From contig JBHGNT010000004.1 of the NCBI GenBank assembly GCA_043228905.1, positions 16,802,001 to 16,866,000 of the forward strand: a stretch of 64,000 bases of DNA. Reading direction: 5' to 3'. The DNA is from Azolla caroliniana (lineage: Eukaryota > Polypodiophyta). The notes under the pieces were generated by a model. It saw nothing but the letters and a program-made list of their open reading frames with translations. It searched no databases and was not told the origin of the DNA. How positions within the stretch are numbered: the stretch's first letter is position 1; each line of letters starts with the position of its first letter. Shown here one piece after another: positions 23,303 through 34,700 of the stretch. Position numbers and translations under genes: made by a program.

Positions 23303-23905
23303 TGTGAGGTGTTCGACATCCGCTTTGGCTTTTGTCGGCTTCGTGTGCTTCCGTACGGCCTTCGGCTTTCTTCGTCGTGGCAATCTCGGTTCCTCCCCCT
23401 CAAGCCGGTGACAAAGGCTTGTAGTGTGTGGGCGAAGGTTGACTACTTCCACCCATCGTGGGTTACGAGCTCGTAGGGAGTTAGCTCATGGACTCCATTA
23501 GTGGTGCACTGGTTCATGAGATAAACGGTCGTGGATGCCGCTTCGGCCCAATAGAAGTTCGACATGTGCTTCTCATGCATCATGGCGCGTGCTACCTCGA
23601 GTATTTGCCGATTCTTCCTTTCAGCTACTCCATTTTGTTGGGGTGTGTGTCGACACGAGAAATCTCTACGAATGCCTTCACTTTGGAGGTATGAGGTGAA
23701 TTCATCGGAGAAGTACTCCTTGCCTCGATCCGATCGTAGGCATCAAATGTGTCGACCGGTTTCTTTTTCGACTTGCCCCTTGAGCTTTTGGAAGTGGGAG
23801 AGCACTTCGCTTTTCTTCTTCATCGGGTAGATCCACGCGTAGCGCGAGTAGTCGTCGATAAAGGTTACGTAGTATCGACATCCGCTGATCGTCGGCGTTT
23901 GAGCC
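23303..23905 (-). pseudogene. Copia B integrase core
   Basis: The minus-strand frame reads YYVTFIDDYSRYAWIYPMKK (first catalytic D), then LRSDRGKEYFSDEF (second D), then HTPQQNGVAERKNRQILEVA (catalytic E), and ends in NFYWAEAASTTVYLMNQC and THDGWK. This is the DDE core of a Ty1/copia integrase. An in-frame TGA follows GRHI. After the core the sequence runs into the polypurine tract, so RT and RNase H were deleted. The N-terminal part of the protein lies at 47893-48214, beyond the G2 insertion. Confidence 0.9.
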
Positions 23906-23907
23906 GG

Positions 23908-24578
23908 TATCGTGGAGAAAACCGCCCCCTAGGAGGAATCAAGAGGAACCGTGTATGAACCGGCCCTTACATGAGTGGGTGTGTGAATAGATCACTTGTA
24001 TATAATTATGAATAGGTCGGCTGATGTAAATATACTAGGTATGACATATTTATTAGGAAATATATGCGTATCTCTGTCCGAAGGGACAGAGAATAAAGTG
24101 ACATGACTGAGGGAGAACGCTCTCTCCTCGACGACCTATATAAGGGAAGGGAGAAGAGGACATAGGGTATCCTGGTTCTGCGAGGACGAAGTGCTGACGG
24201 ACTGGGTACCGAGCGGTCACTATTCCTCCTCCCATCATCCTCTGCGGGTTTCGGAGTTCGTTGCCTCTGCTTCGTGGATAGCTAGTGTGCTTCCGGCAGA
24301 GGCCCTCCCCCTTGCCCCCCCCCCCCCCCCCCCTTTTTCTTTTTGTGTTTTAGTGTTGGCGAGAGTCGTCGCCTATGTGTGTGCGGGGAACCCCGAGCTG
24401 GGTCTGTCACCACCTTGCCGGTTGTAATCATTATTGGCATTATAATCAAATCCTCTGTTTGTCTCTCTCCCTTTTTTTGTGTTTCAGCAAACGCTCTTTC
24501 TTCTCTCTCTCACGTTCCTTGGTTCAGGGCCCCCGTGGTTCCGTCTCTTTTCACGCACGAAAGCAAAGCAACACAACA
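23908..24578 (+). repeat. G2 5' LTR
   Basis: 671 bp ending CAACACAACA. It holds a TATA-like CCTATATAAGG (24129-24139) and a run of about 18 C near 24315-24333. The 3' copy (47235-47892) has a shorter C run. Confidence 0.9.
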
Positions 24579-24583
24579 TAATT

Positions 24584-24599
24584 TGGTGAACCCGACGTG
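24584..24599 (+). promoter_or_regulatory. G2 primer binding site
   Basis: TGGTGAACCCGACGTG, five bases after the LTR. The same site occurs in G5 (50017-50032) and, with one base missing, in E3. It is not the tRNA-Met site used by G1 and the copia elements. I cannot name the tRNA with confidence. Confidence 0.8.
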
Positions 24600-24623
24600 A
24601 AAGAGACGGCAAAGGTGTTGAAG

Positions 24624-25043
24624 ATGAGGGGATTTGAGCTTGTTGAAGCTATGGCAGTAGCCGTTGACCGGCTAGTGAGCGCTCGTGAGGGAATAGGTAC
24701 CCTCGACAGAGCCATAGAATCGATCGTCAGCACCGTAGGCCGATTCGGTGGTAAGAACACCATGAGCTATTTGGAGGCCTATCGGGCCAAGATGATCATG
24801 AGGGACATCCCTGAAGACAAACGCCTGTCCGAATTCCCTCGAGTGGTGATGCCGAGAATCCATGCAGAGGTGCTCGAGGTGCTGGCCGGATGCCAGACAT
24901 GGGAGGTTTTCGGGGAGCGGCTCCTCGAAAGGTATGGGTTCGATGACTCGCTTCGACTGACGAAGCGGGACTTCATGGCATGGGTTGAAAACCATGGGAA
25001 GGGGAGGAGCACATTGGCGCTCCTCCAGGAATTCGAAACGCGG
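24624..25043 (+). pseudogene. G2 gag, first part
   Basis: The ATG at 24624 (MRGFELVEAMAVAVDRLVSA) begins a gag capsid region with GRFGGKNTMSYLEAYRAKM, IPEDKRLSEFPRV and WEVFGERLLERYGFDD. It is cut by element E3 after LLQEFETR. The frame continues at 29438 with RFARLSALDRTVLDTS. G3 carries the same protein (from ~40286). Confidence 0.88.
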
Positions 25044-25669
25044 TATCGCGTAGTTACGCGCGTGCGTGTAGAAGGGCGGGACCACGTGGGTCTTGGACTA
25101 GGGAGTGGAGGAGAAAGATTAGCTCAAGGGGAGAAGAGAACGCCTATGACATTATGATAGAAGAAGAAGATGCAATCGAGATACTCAACAAGAAGTTCTA
25201 TTAAGAAATGAATGATTACAACAAATGGTGGCCGCCATGGCCGCACCAAACGACTACTCGAAACCCTAACCCTAACCCTAACGCTCGACCTACGTGGTAT
25301 ACCTCGCACACTCAAAATAGGCAACCCCCTCAATGGTGCCTTCTCTCTCCTTTTATAGCACAAGGAGGGAAGACCGCTTACAAAAGTGAGACTCAAATAT
25401 CCCCTTTCATTCAAAGGGGATATTTGCCTTGATTTGGGGGAGGGTGAGATTGATGGCCCCTTAACTCCCACCTCCTCACAAACAACTAGGTACCTATGTA
25501 CCGCATAGTACCTCTCTCTCTCTCTCTCTCGCGTGGATGTGCGTACAACCACATCACCTTTATACCTTTATTACTATTACAAATACGTTATTTATGTGTG
25601 CAACGTTGCACATCGCTCTTTGGCTCTCGTTGCTCGGGTTTCCGCTTGTGGACAAAAATCTTCACGACA
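25044..25669 (-). repeat. E3 3' LTR
   Basis: Contains an exact (CCCTAA)3 run near 25263-25281, and (CT)n at 25510-25530. Its left end, read on the plus strand, is TATCGCGTAGTTACG; the other copy has TGTCGCGTAGTTACG. Confidence 0.9.
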
Positions 25670-26697
25670 TTCGCCCCCACCTAACCGCACATCCTCCGGT
25701 ATGTGCCAAAACATAGGGGAGAGAACACGAGATTTTCGGCCACGACAACCGACCGAGTCCTTAGCGTCCTCGTGGGCCCGCCCGACTTTGTCTTCCACTT
25801 CGAGCAAGACCACCCCGTCCACACGAACCACCGCCGCCTTCCGGCCCACCATCCTCGCCGAATGGTCTCGAACCGTCGGCGCCATCCGATCCGCCACACT
25901 CGACGATGTTCGCCAAGTCGTTGCCTCCACCCGATCCGCCATGTCCACCATGGGTCCTTGAACCACCGAATACATCCGACCCGCCGTATTCGATGCCCGT
26001 GCTTTCCTCCCCATTCGGTCCTCCCGAACGACGTCGCCGACCCGGTTGCTCTTCCTTTGTCCGCCTCTTATATCCTCCGGATGCGCTCTCGGTTGCATGC
26101 TGGATTCCGCCCTCTGCGTGCCGCACACCTCGGCGTGCCGACTCTCTCCGCTCCACGCTTGCCTTCCGTAGGCTTTTCCCGTATGTCGATGTTGCCCTCC
26201 AAATGCGTGCTCGTGCTTTGGTCGTTCGATGACCCCATCACGCGTTTTTCGCTTTCCCCTTTTTCGCCGTGCTCTCTCGTAGTAGAGCGTATCGTCATCC
26301 CGACCTCCGTGTCGGTGTCCCTCGAGGCTCTCGTTATCGCCTCGCCTCGCCTTGCGCCCTCTTGGCCCGCTTGGCCTTGTATGCCCTCCGGGAAGCCGCC
26401 GCGCTTTCTCTTCCCGGTGTGTACCCCGTTGTTCTCCACGCATCTCCTCCGTTTCCCTAGATACGACTCTCCGCTCATGCCGATCGCGCTCGGCCCATGT
26501 CGTCGATCTTGGTGTTTCGCCGCACCGTCCTTCGTCCCGCGCTTGCCTCTCGAAGGTTTGACCCGACCGTCATCGTCGGTCAATCGTTGTCGCCCATCCG
26601 CCGTATGCATGCTTGTGTCTTGGCCCTCCACCGGCCGTATTGCATGCGTCTCACGTCGCCCTTCATCCGCCGTAGACCCGACCTCCGCGTCGGCCAC
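25670..26697 (-). other. E3 region downstream of the gag stop
   Basis: On the minus strand the gag frame stays open for 209 more codons after its TAA (26700-26698), to 26068, and a different frame is open from 26443 to 25592. Both give Arg/Gly/Glu-rich low-complexity protein and no domain I recognise. High GC content makes chance open frames likely. The stretch may be a decayed extension of gag or plain untranslated sequence. Confidence 0.4.
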
Positions 26698-28779
26698 TTA
26701 TTCCTTTGTCACCGTAGCCTGTTCCGACCCGAGCTCGCCATCTTGGACCCGCTCGTCCATCATCTCATACCGGATACCCGCTCCGATAACTTTGTCCGCT
26801 TCGGCCTCTGACTTCTCGCCGCCACCCGCCGTCTCTCCGGTCTCACGTTGATCCGCAACCGCCGAAGTCTCTAGAATGGGTGTGGAAGGTCCCTCTCGCT
26901 CTTGGTCTTCTAGCAAGCTGTGATCACCGTGCCCACTAGGCCTCCTTCTCGCTCTCACCGGCTCCCACCGTAACCGTACCAGGCCGGTTACGAATCGATC
27001 AAACAATCCCGGTCTTGCCGGCTTCCTTCGGCTCGTGCCCGGTTGACCGGTTCCCGCTTCACTCTTCTTCCGCTCAGCCTCCCGGTCGGGTTGGATTACC
27101 GACTGGCTCATCTTTCGGTTGGGTCGGTTCCCGACTCGCTCCTCGATGCCGCTCCGGATCTCTCCTTCGGTCTTTTCGCACGTGCCCACTACGGGCCTCT
27201 TATCCTCACGGCCACCGCCCATCTCCCCGGTCTTATGTCCGCGCTCGGGCGCAACCGCCGAAGTCTCCGGCCCCGGTGTTGAGGGATCTTGGCTCCGTCC
27301 GCTACAAACCTCCTCTTTGTCATTTCGGTTGCCCGCCTTGCCGCCGCCACTGTCCGTCTCTCTAGGTCTCACACCGGCTCTCGGGCCGGTTGCCGGAGTC
27401 TCTAGGTCCGGTGTGTGGAAGGTCGCGGCACCGCCGCTCGTCACCTTTTCTTCCTCGATTTCGCAAGCCTCGAGTATGCTCGCGAAATCCTCGTAGAACG
27501 TTTCGGGCAACCGCGTCCCGAAACTTTCGCCCACTCTCGAAGTGGCGTCCATTGCTCCGTAGATATCGGCCTCATCCATGGCCGTCCTCTTTCCACAAGT
27601 CGAGAGGGTCGCTTGCTTCGCACCCTCTCCCACATCGTCGCCGTGGTCGTCCGCCTTGCAGCCGCCACCGTTCATTACCCTAGGTCTTACGCGGGCACTC
27701 GGGCCGGCCGCTGGGGTCTCTTGAACCGGTGCGTGAAAGGTAGCAACGCCGCCGCTCGTCGATGCTATGCTCGTAGCCACCTCCATTCGGACATTGTCGT
27801 CCGTGGCTACCCCGCCTCCGTATATGCAAGCATCAATTATGCTTGCCGCCTCCTCTTCCACGGTCTCCTTACCGTTGTCTCGGTTGCCCGCCTTGCCGCC
27901 GCCACCGTCCGTCACTCCACGTCTCACACCGGCTCTCGGGTCGGTTGCCGGAGTCTCTAGGCCCGGTGTGCTTAAGGTCGCGGCACCGCCGCTTGTCTCC
28001 TCCCTGCTCGATGTTTCGAGCCTCCATGCCCGAACTCCCTCATGTCCGCTCGAATCGGCGATCGCCGCCTCACTGTCCCCGACCTCGTCCTCGGTCGATC
28101 TTTCTCCGCATGTCGAGAGGGTGGCTCGCTCCGCACCCTCTCCTGTGGTACCGATGTACCATTCTCTTTCGGCCTCCTCAACCTCCGATCGCCTCCGGCC
28201 CGACTCCATAATAAGCCCTTCTTCGGCTTCGATTTTCCCCTTTACAAGCTCGCATGCCTCCCGTATTAGCGCTTCTAGGTCGAGCTCCTCTGAACCGTTT
28301 TGTGTTGAGCTCTCTTCCGGCGGTAGTGCGTACCCACTCACCGCTCTCTCTTCTCCGCCGCTCGCGGGCCGTGTTGTGGCCGACCGCCTCGCATCATGTT
28401 GCCGGCACACCCACCGATCGAACTCATGTCGACCTCTTCCTTCTGGTTTCGTGTACCCGTACGCCTCCAATAGGGCTCCCTCAAAGGACTCCCATGACTC
28501 GTGAGCTTCTCGTAGCTCCTTGACGTCCTTGTGCACTGATACGGCCGCCACTCGCGGAAAATACTCTAGTCGCATCGCCTCGTCCACGCCCCCTTTCGCC
28601 ATCTCGGCCTTGTAGGCTCCCAAAAATTTTGGGACCTCACTCCCATTGAACCGGCCGACTCGATCGACCTCCGTTTCGACGGCTTGTTGAGCCGCATCTC
28701 GCTTCGCCATCTTCCGTCTGGCTTCTATCACGATTTTTGCCATCATCTCCTCGAAGTCGAAGTCTTCTTCCATCTCCAT
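26698..28779 (-). CDS. E3 gag-like protein with repetitive tail (693 aa)
   Basis: The ATG at 28779 (MEMEEDFDFEEMMAKIVIEA) follows the primer site by ~20 bases. The frame is uninterrupted to TAA at 26700-26698. Residues ~35-130 resemble the G2/G5 gag capsid: VGRFNGSEVPKFLGAYKAEM, RLEYFPRVAAVSV, WESFEGALLEAYGY. From about residue 240 on there are roughly five degenerate repeats built on ATLSTPGLETPATDPRAGVR followed by TDGGGGKAGNRN, separated by acidic spacers. There is no zinc knuckle and no protease. A full-length frame with this much repetition suggests recent activity or selection. The role is inferred: particle protein that relies on enzymes from related elements. Confidence 0.75.
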   Translation of the reverse strand: MEMEEDFDFEEMMAKIVIEARRKMAKRDAAQQAVETEVDRVGRFNGSEVPKFLGAYKAEMAKGGVDEAMRLEYFPRVAAVSVHKDVKELREAHESWESFEGALLEAYGYTKPEGRGRHEFDRWVCRQHDARRSATTRPASGGEERAVSGYALPPEESSTQNGSEELDLEALIREACELVKGKIEAEEGLIMESGRRRSEVEEAEREWYIGTTGEGAERATLSTCGERSTEDEVGDSEAAIADSSGHEGVRAWRLETSSREETSGGAATLSTPGLETPATDPRAGVRRGVTDGGGGKAGNRDNGKETVEEEAASIIDACIYGGGVATDDNVRMEVATSIASTSGGVATFHAPVQETPAAGPSARVRPRVMNGGGCKADDHGDDVGEGAKQATLSTCGKRTAMDEADIYGAMDATSRVGESFGTRLPETFYEDFASILEACEIEEEKVTSGGAATFHTPDLETPATGPRAGVRPRETDSGGGKAGNRNDKEEVCSGRSQDPSTPGPETSAVAPERGHKTGEMGGGREDKRPVVGTCEKTEGEIRSGIEERVGNRPNRKMSQSVIQPDREAERKKSEAGTGQPGTSRRKPARPGLFDRFVTGLVRLRWEPVRARRRPSGHGDHSLLEDQEREGPSTPILETSAVADQRETGETAGGGEKSEAEADKVIGAGIRYEMMDERVQDGELGSEQATVTKE

Positions 28780-28815
28780 GCTCCCTTGCCGCCCTTCACG
28801 TCGGTTCACCAAAGA

Positions 28816-29437
28816 TGTCGCGTAGTTACGCGCATGCGTGTAGAAGGGTTGGACCACGGGGGTCTTGGACTAGGGAGTGGAGGAGAAAGATTAGCTCAAG
28901 GGGAGAAGAGAACGCCTATGACATTATGATAGAAGAAGAAGATGCAATCGAGATACTCAACAAGAAGTTCTATTAAGAAGTGAATGATTACAACAAATGG
29001 TGGCTGCCATGGCCGCACCAAACGACTACTCGAAACCCTAACCCTAACCCTAATGCTCGACCTACGTGGTATACCTCGCACACTCAAAATAGGCAACCCC
29101 CTCAATGGCGCCTTCTCTTTCCTTCTCGCACAAGGAGGGAAGACCGCTTACAAAAGTGAGACTCAAATATCCCCTTTCATTCAAAGGTGATATTTGCCTT
29201 GATTTGGGGGAGGGTGAGATTGATGGCCCCTTAACTCCCACCTCCTCACAAACAACTAGGTACCTATGTACCGCATAGTACCTCTCTCTCTCTCTCTCTC
29301 GTGGATGTGCGTACAACCACATCACCTTTATACCTTTATTACTATTACAAATACGTTATGTACGTGTGCAACGTTGCACATCGCTCTTTGGCTCTCGTTG
29401 CTCGGGTTTCCGCTTGTGGACGAAAATCTTCACGACA
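28816..29437 (-). repeat. E3 5' LTR
   Basis: Plus-strand ends are TGTCGCGTAG and TTCACGACA. It carries the same (CCCTAA)3 run (29035-29054) and CT tract as the other LTR. Confidence 0.9.
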
Positions 29438-30366
29438 ACGGTTCGCGCGGTTGTCGGCGTTGGATCGAACCGTGCTCGATACGAGCCGGGTATTGCTGTT
29501 CGTCAAAGCGGTTGATGCATTGGAAAGAGAGAAGGTAGGTCTCTTGTTGGAGACCGATGAAGGGCTCACAACTAACTAGGCCGTGGTTAAAGGAGTCTGC
29601 AGCCGTTTCGACAAACGGCGAGAATGGAGTGACGAAGGGCCATCGACAGCGAGGCCCGTCTCGGCAAGGCAGTTCGAGGAGCCTTCGCCGGCATGAAAAG
29701 AAGAAAACCGAAACTGGCTTGAGACGGGGTCGGCGTCAAGCGGTGCGGTCAAAGGTCCCTCCGGAGGAGCAGCGCTGGAGGAGTTGACGCAAATGGTACG
29801 CGACCTCCAGATCGCGCAAGCACGACGGGACAACGGTGACCAACCTCGCGACTGAAGACCACCGGCAAGATAGCAATGCATATGGTGCGACGCAGTCGGC
29901 CATGCCCGGGGAGACTGCACGGATTTCGCAAATGCGCTCAGAACTAACACATTGTACCTCTGGAATGGGCGGGTGCACGCTAGGAAGACTCGGAGAGCCC
30001 TAGAATTGAATACCGGGCGTGGAGGAATGAAGAGGCTGATGGAAGAGGCCGCCGCGCGTCACACTGACGCCGTGAATTATGTGGCATCGGTAGGAATCCG
30101 GGTCGGGGGCAACGAAGAACAGAGGGCAAGCCACGCCGGGTTCTGGCTATTAGCGTTGGAAGGCCTCTTCGGAGTCCGGATAAAGAAGGAAGAAACGGAC
30201 CGCGCGGAGCAGCGGATTCGAGAGGTCACCGGGTGGGCCGACCCAGTCGAAGAAAAGTCTGGCTTCGTAGAACTATGAGGTTCTGGTAGAAGACAAGCGC
30301 GTGGGAAAGGCTGGAGGGGCCGGTCCCCCGCAATGGTACGACACCCGGTTTGGCCCGAAAAAGAGT
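29438..30366 (+). pseudogene. G2 gag, second part with zinc knuckle
   Basis: Resumes the gag frame with RFARLSALDRTVLDTSRVLL, then a knuckle CIWCDAVGHARGDC (~29878-29919) and the family motif LNTGRGGMKRLMEEAAARH. Stops occur at 29577-29579, among others, and small indels change frame between the knuckle and the first part. The frame is cut by G4 after DTRFGPK and continues beyond 39443. Confidence 0.82.
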
Positions 30367-30800
30367 TGTTACCGGCCGACAAAGGAGTCCAGAGTGGGAA
30401 ACGGAGAGCTAATTAAGTAGTAGGAATGTGGTTGTAATTAAGCTATGAGTGTGGACGGACGGACCGGAAACGGTATGCCGTTCCGGATCCGGACCGATCC
30501 CGAACAGGTGCGGATGGCACCGTTTTGTAATACTGACCGGAAACCTATTTAAAGGCCCGGATACAATGTAATAGTTAGCGGTTAATTAATGAAAGCTTAA
30601 GCGTTGTTATCTCTCTGTGTTAATTGTCGTTCTGTCTTAATTGTTATATCTTACGCGTGTTATGAAAGACGATCCTAATAAGTAACTTAATTAAGTCGGA
30701 TTAAGCGTTGAAGTCTAATCCGGTTGCCGTAACACCCTTTGGTGAAGTGTCTCCCGTAGACACCCTGTGTTAGGCCATTGTCTGGCCCGAAGAGTTAACA
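30367..30800 (+). repeat. G4 5' LTR
   Basis: 434 bp, TGTTACCGG...AGAGTTAACA. A TATA-like CTATTTAAAGG lies near 30546. The primer site TGGCGACCACGATTCC starts at 30808. Confidence 0.9.
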
Positions 30801-30853
30801 CAGTTTTTGGCGACCACGATTCCTGTTTTTGCAACGAACGACGGCACGGATGG

Positions 30854-31786
30854 ATGTCTAGATCAACGCACGACCTGGTTACATATCGAACTCGACGCCT
30901 TGCCGAAAGGCAAAGCAGACGCGAGGCTTTCCAGCAAACGGCGCAGGAAATTAGAGCGGATCGCTCGTTTTCCAACGTAATCCGGAGAGTAGCGGAGGAC
31001 TCCCTCTGGTTACAGCAAACATCGCACTCGGACGACGGCAGCAGCCTAAGCAGCCTCCGGGAAACCGAATCCCTTCTCCACGCGTTGGCAAACGGAGAAG
31101 GCGAAGCAAAGGCCTTTTCAGCATATGAATCGAACTCCGAAGGGGAATACAACGTGCACACGAACTACCGTAGCAGCAACGAAACCCCGGGCGGACCGGA
31201 GGACGAAGGATCGGATACCTTACCGACATCGGAACCGGAACCGGAAGTGCTAACGCTGGAACCCCCGGAACCAGCAGAGGAAGAACGACCTCCGATACCG
31301 GAAGTCGAAGAGGAGAGGCCTCCGTCACCAAAGGAAGAGAAACAACCGACACCGGAATCAAATCGGGAAAAACCACCGACACCGGAGAAAATTCCGGAAC
31401 GAGCACCAACACTACCAGCCCGCGCACCGATACCGGACGACGACATACCGTTCCAGTACTCCAAGTATAAAGATGATCCGGACGCGGAAGCTCATGTGCA
31501 CGTCTTTGAACAGACATGGGAAGCCAATCATGTGTCCCAGCGATTGACACCGGAGGAAGAAGAACGCTCTAAGATAGCAGAGTTTGGCGTCACATTGGAG
31601 GGACTGGCAGCAAGATGGCGCCGGACGCAGGACCCGTCTACCATCAACACCTTTGCAGATTTAAAAGCTAAATTCTTGCATTTTTTTCAAAAGGAGGTGG
31701 ACTAGACCGTAATGGTAGGCTAATTTTATACCATCCGGCAAGAGGCAGGGGAGAGCATTCTCCAATTTGTCATCCGGTTTCAACGG
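30854..31786 (+). pseudogene. G4 gag, N-terminal and capsid part
   Basis: The ATG at 30854 (MSRSTHDLVTYRTRRLAERQ) leads into an acidic Pro/Glu-rich stretch and then the gag capsid: FQYSKYKDDPDAEAHVHVFE, GVTLEGLAARWRR and FADLKAKFLHFF. In-frame stops TAG (31703-31705) and TAA (31721-31723) follow, after which the same frame goes on with ESILQFVIRFQRMHSQLA. So two nonsense changes separate it from the rest of the polyprotein. Confidence 0.85.
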
Positions 31787-34700
31787 ATGCATAGTCAGCT
31801 TGCCCGCGCACCCCCGGGGGAGGAATTACGGATGATATTCCTAAACGCGCTCCGGGAACCCCTACGCACGGTTTGCACGGTAATCGACTTCCGCACAAGT
31901 ACCATCGACCAGGTCATTGACCGGGTGAGAGAGATGGAAAAGACAAGCTCCTGGCTCACACTGGGAGCACTTCAACGGGCGTTACCGTCCGATGAAGACC
32001 TCCGGTTTCGACAAGCAATACAGTGCACAACCTGCTTGAATTCCGAACACTCGGCTCTAGAATGCACTATGAGGACGCAATGTGTAATCTGTCAATCCAA
32101 GAGCCATATGACGGATAGGTGCGAGTATAATCTGTTGAATCGGCAAGCACCGCCCGTCCGACAAATTGAGCCACGCAGCAGCCGGGATGAAGAAGACGAA
32201 CGCTGGCGGCGAATGGACCGTGACCGACCGGCACAGGATGTCCGGTATGGCGATCGACGGGAAAATGATGTCCAGTGTGGTGATCGAAGGGATAACTATG
32301 ACCAGCATGATCGGTACCAGGATTACAATAGACGATACGAACAGTACGACCGGGAGCACTCCCCTGGATATCGTCAGCAACGGGAGGAATACGGCAGATA
32401 TAACGGGCAACCCCGTGAAGAGTACCCCCGGGATTTAAAAAAACGGCATTTTAAAAAAGTCGGCTACCCCCGGGATCCGGAACAAGGAGCTCCAAGTAGC
32501 CAACAGGTACAAAACCCCACGCGTGCCGTAGGACCTGCCCCGGGTACAACAGACAATGCCGAATCTAGCAATACCCGGAAGGCCTACTGCTACTACTGCC
32601 GACAGGAAGGCCATTATAGTAACCAATGCCCGGTGAAGAGCTATGAAAAACGACCGGCGGTAAATATGGTAGTCCCTGAGGTGGCAGACCTGCAGCAGGT
32701 GACCACAAGGTCGAAGGGCATGACCAAAGAATGGGAGACACAGGAGACCATCTGGAAACAAGCAACAGAATGGGTAAAGAAAGCAAACGAGCAGAATGTC
32801 ACAGACTTAACGCAGCAAAAGGAGAACACCGCAGGGCTTGCCGGCGGCAGTCACTCCGAGAACGAGACATGGCAAGTGTTGCAAGAATGCCAGATTACGT
32901 TACCACTAGGAAGACTCCTACAACTCGTGCCAAGATTCACGGAAGGACTGAAGACGGCCATGACGGCAGGAGAACCATCACCGACACCGGTACTCTTCTC
33001 GAATCCGGAGGAGGGACCAACAGTGGTAGACACCAGCAGTCCGGTAATCACTGCCATTGTAAAAGGGAAAGAACTCCCCGGCACAGTTATAGACGGAGGC
33101 TCTGGGGTAAATGTTATAAGCCTCCGGACGTGTGATGACCTAGGAATCCACGAGTGGGAGCCGTGTCCGTTCTGGTTGCGGATGGCCGATACAAGCTCAG
33201 TGCGGCCGACAGGATTAATACGGAAATTAGAAGTCACCGTAGGCGGGCATACATTTCACATCTCGGTCGTAGTGCTACAATTACAGGCACAAGGCGCATA
33301 CCCGCTATTGCTGGGGCGGCCATGGTTGAAAACAGCACATATCAAACAGAATTGGCGAAAAAATATAATTACCTTCCAGCGAGGAAAAGCCAAGGTACGG
33401 GTACCAACACAACCAAGGACGAGCACTGGCATGGAATGTACACCGTTGTATGCGGAATGCGTCAACATGCTAGAAGGGTTAGCGGACGAAGAAGAAGCTC
33501 AATACCTGCAGGAAAACCCGAAGATCATACCCCTCTTTGAAATTGACATTGCCGAAGCCGTAGCACCATACTTACTGCAACCGGAAGAGGCGGAAGCAGA
33601 ACCGGATAAAGACACAATCCGGGAGTTACGGCAAGCGCAGGAAGCGTTGGAACAGGAAATGGCCGTTTCACAGCGCGTAAAAGCATCGCAACTGGAAGAG
33701 GTGAATTTAGGCACCACGGACGAAGCAAAACCGGTGCACATCGCCAAGGAGATGAAGTCCGGAGACAAAACGGCGATGATAACACTTCTCACGGAATTTC
33801 GCGACGTATTCGCCTGGTCATACGAAGACATGCGAGGACTCGACCCTCAGTTATACCAGCATCAAGTGCACTTGAGCAAGGACGCAAAACCAGTGGCACA
33901 AAGACGGTACCGGATGAATCCCAATTATGCCGCCAAGGTCAAGGAAGAAATCGACAAACTGCTAAGAGTTGGCTTTATCCGTCCGGTAAAGAAAGCGACA
34001 TGGCTGAGCCCGATCGTAGTCGTACCGAAGAAGAACGGGAAAATTCGAGTTTGCGTGAACTACCGGAAACTCAATGCAGCTACGGTAACAGATGCGTTTC
34101 CACTTCCGTTCACAGATGGAGTGTTGGATGCCATCGCCGGCCATGAGGTCTATAGCTTCTTAGACGGATTCAGCGGGTATAATCAGATCCGGATGCACCC
34201 CGACGACCAAGAGAAAACGGCATTCGTCACCGAATGGGGGGTCTTTGTCGCCGTGGTGATGATGTTCGGACTCAAAACGGCACCGACAACATTTCAACGG
34301 ATCATCATGGAAATCTTTGGTGAATATATACCGGCTTTTATGCAGGTTTTCCTTGACGATTTCGCCGTCTATAGCCGGGAGGAGGACCATTTTCAGCACC
34401 TCTGTCTTTGTCTAGAAAAGTGTAGAGCGTACCGGCTAAGCTTGAATCCGGCAAAGTGTGTATTTGGCGTGTCCAGTGGAACTTTATTAGGACATATTGT
34501 GAGCCAGGAAGGTATTGCAGTCGACCCGGACAAAGTGAAAGCCATATTAGAAGCACCGGCGCCGGCAACGGCAAAGGCATTAAGCCGATTCTTAGGCCAG
34601 ATCCGGTGGCACAGCCGGATGCTCCGGTACTTGGCTGACCTGGCTACACCGTTGCATGCCGCCGTACATCGGACACCATTCCAGTGGATCGACACTAAGG

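Larger units (their letters stand above)
25044..29437 (-). mobile_element. E3: non-autonomous gypsy-derived element with gag only (TR-GAG type)
   Basis: LTRs 25044-25669 (626 bp) and 28816-29437 (622 bp) are nearly identical and lie in reverse. On the minus strand the order is LTR, primer site TTTGGTGAACC-GACGTG (28815-28799), one gag-like ORF with a repetitive tail, a polypurine tract AGGTGGGGGCGAA and LTR. No protease, RT, RNase H or integrase is present in 3.1 kb of interior. That is the plan of the 'terminal-repeat retrotransposon with GAG' group. The LTR end matches that of G3, so G2/G3/G5-type enzymes probably moved it. It sits in G2 gag. A left terminus of TA instead of TG blurs the target duplication. 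Confidence 0.9.

Noticed and set aside
23908-23915. Alternative LTR start one base later to give matching target duplications for G2
   Set aside because: Shifting the border gives CCGGT versus CTGGT but disagrees with the 3' LTR and with G3 and G5, whose LTRs start TGT(C/T)GT. A decayed TG is simpler.
25703-26851. Long open frame on the plus strand (382 codons)
   Set aside because: Pro/Ser/Arg-rich shadow of the GC-rich minus-strand E3 sequence, no domain, no start context. The same applies to plus frames at 27015-28523.
30767-30853. G4 gag start within the 5' LTR
   Set aside because: The frame is open from a GTG in the LTR, but the transcript for reverse transcription and the primer site place the first usable ATG at 30854.
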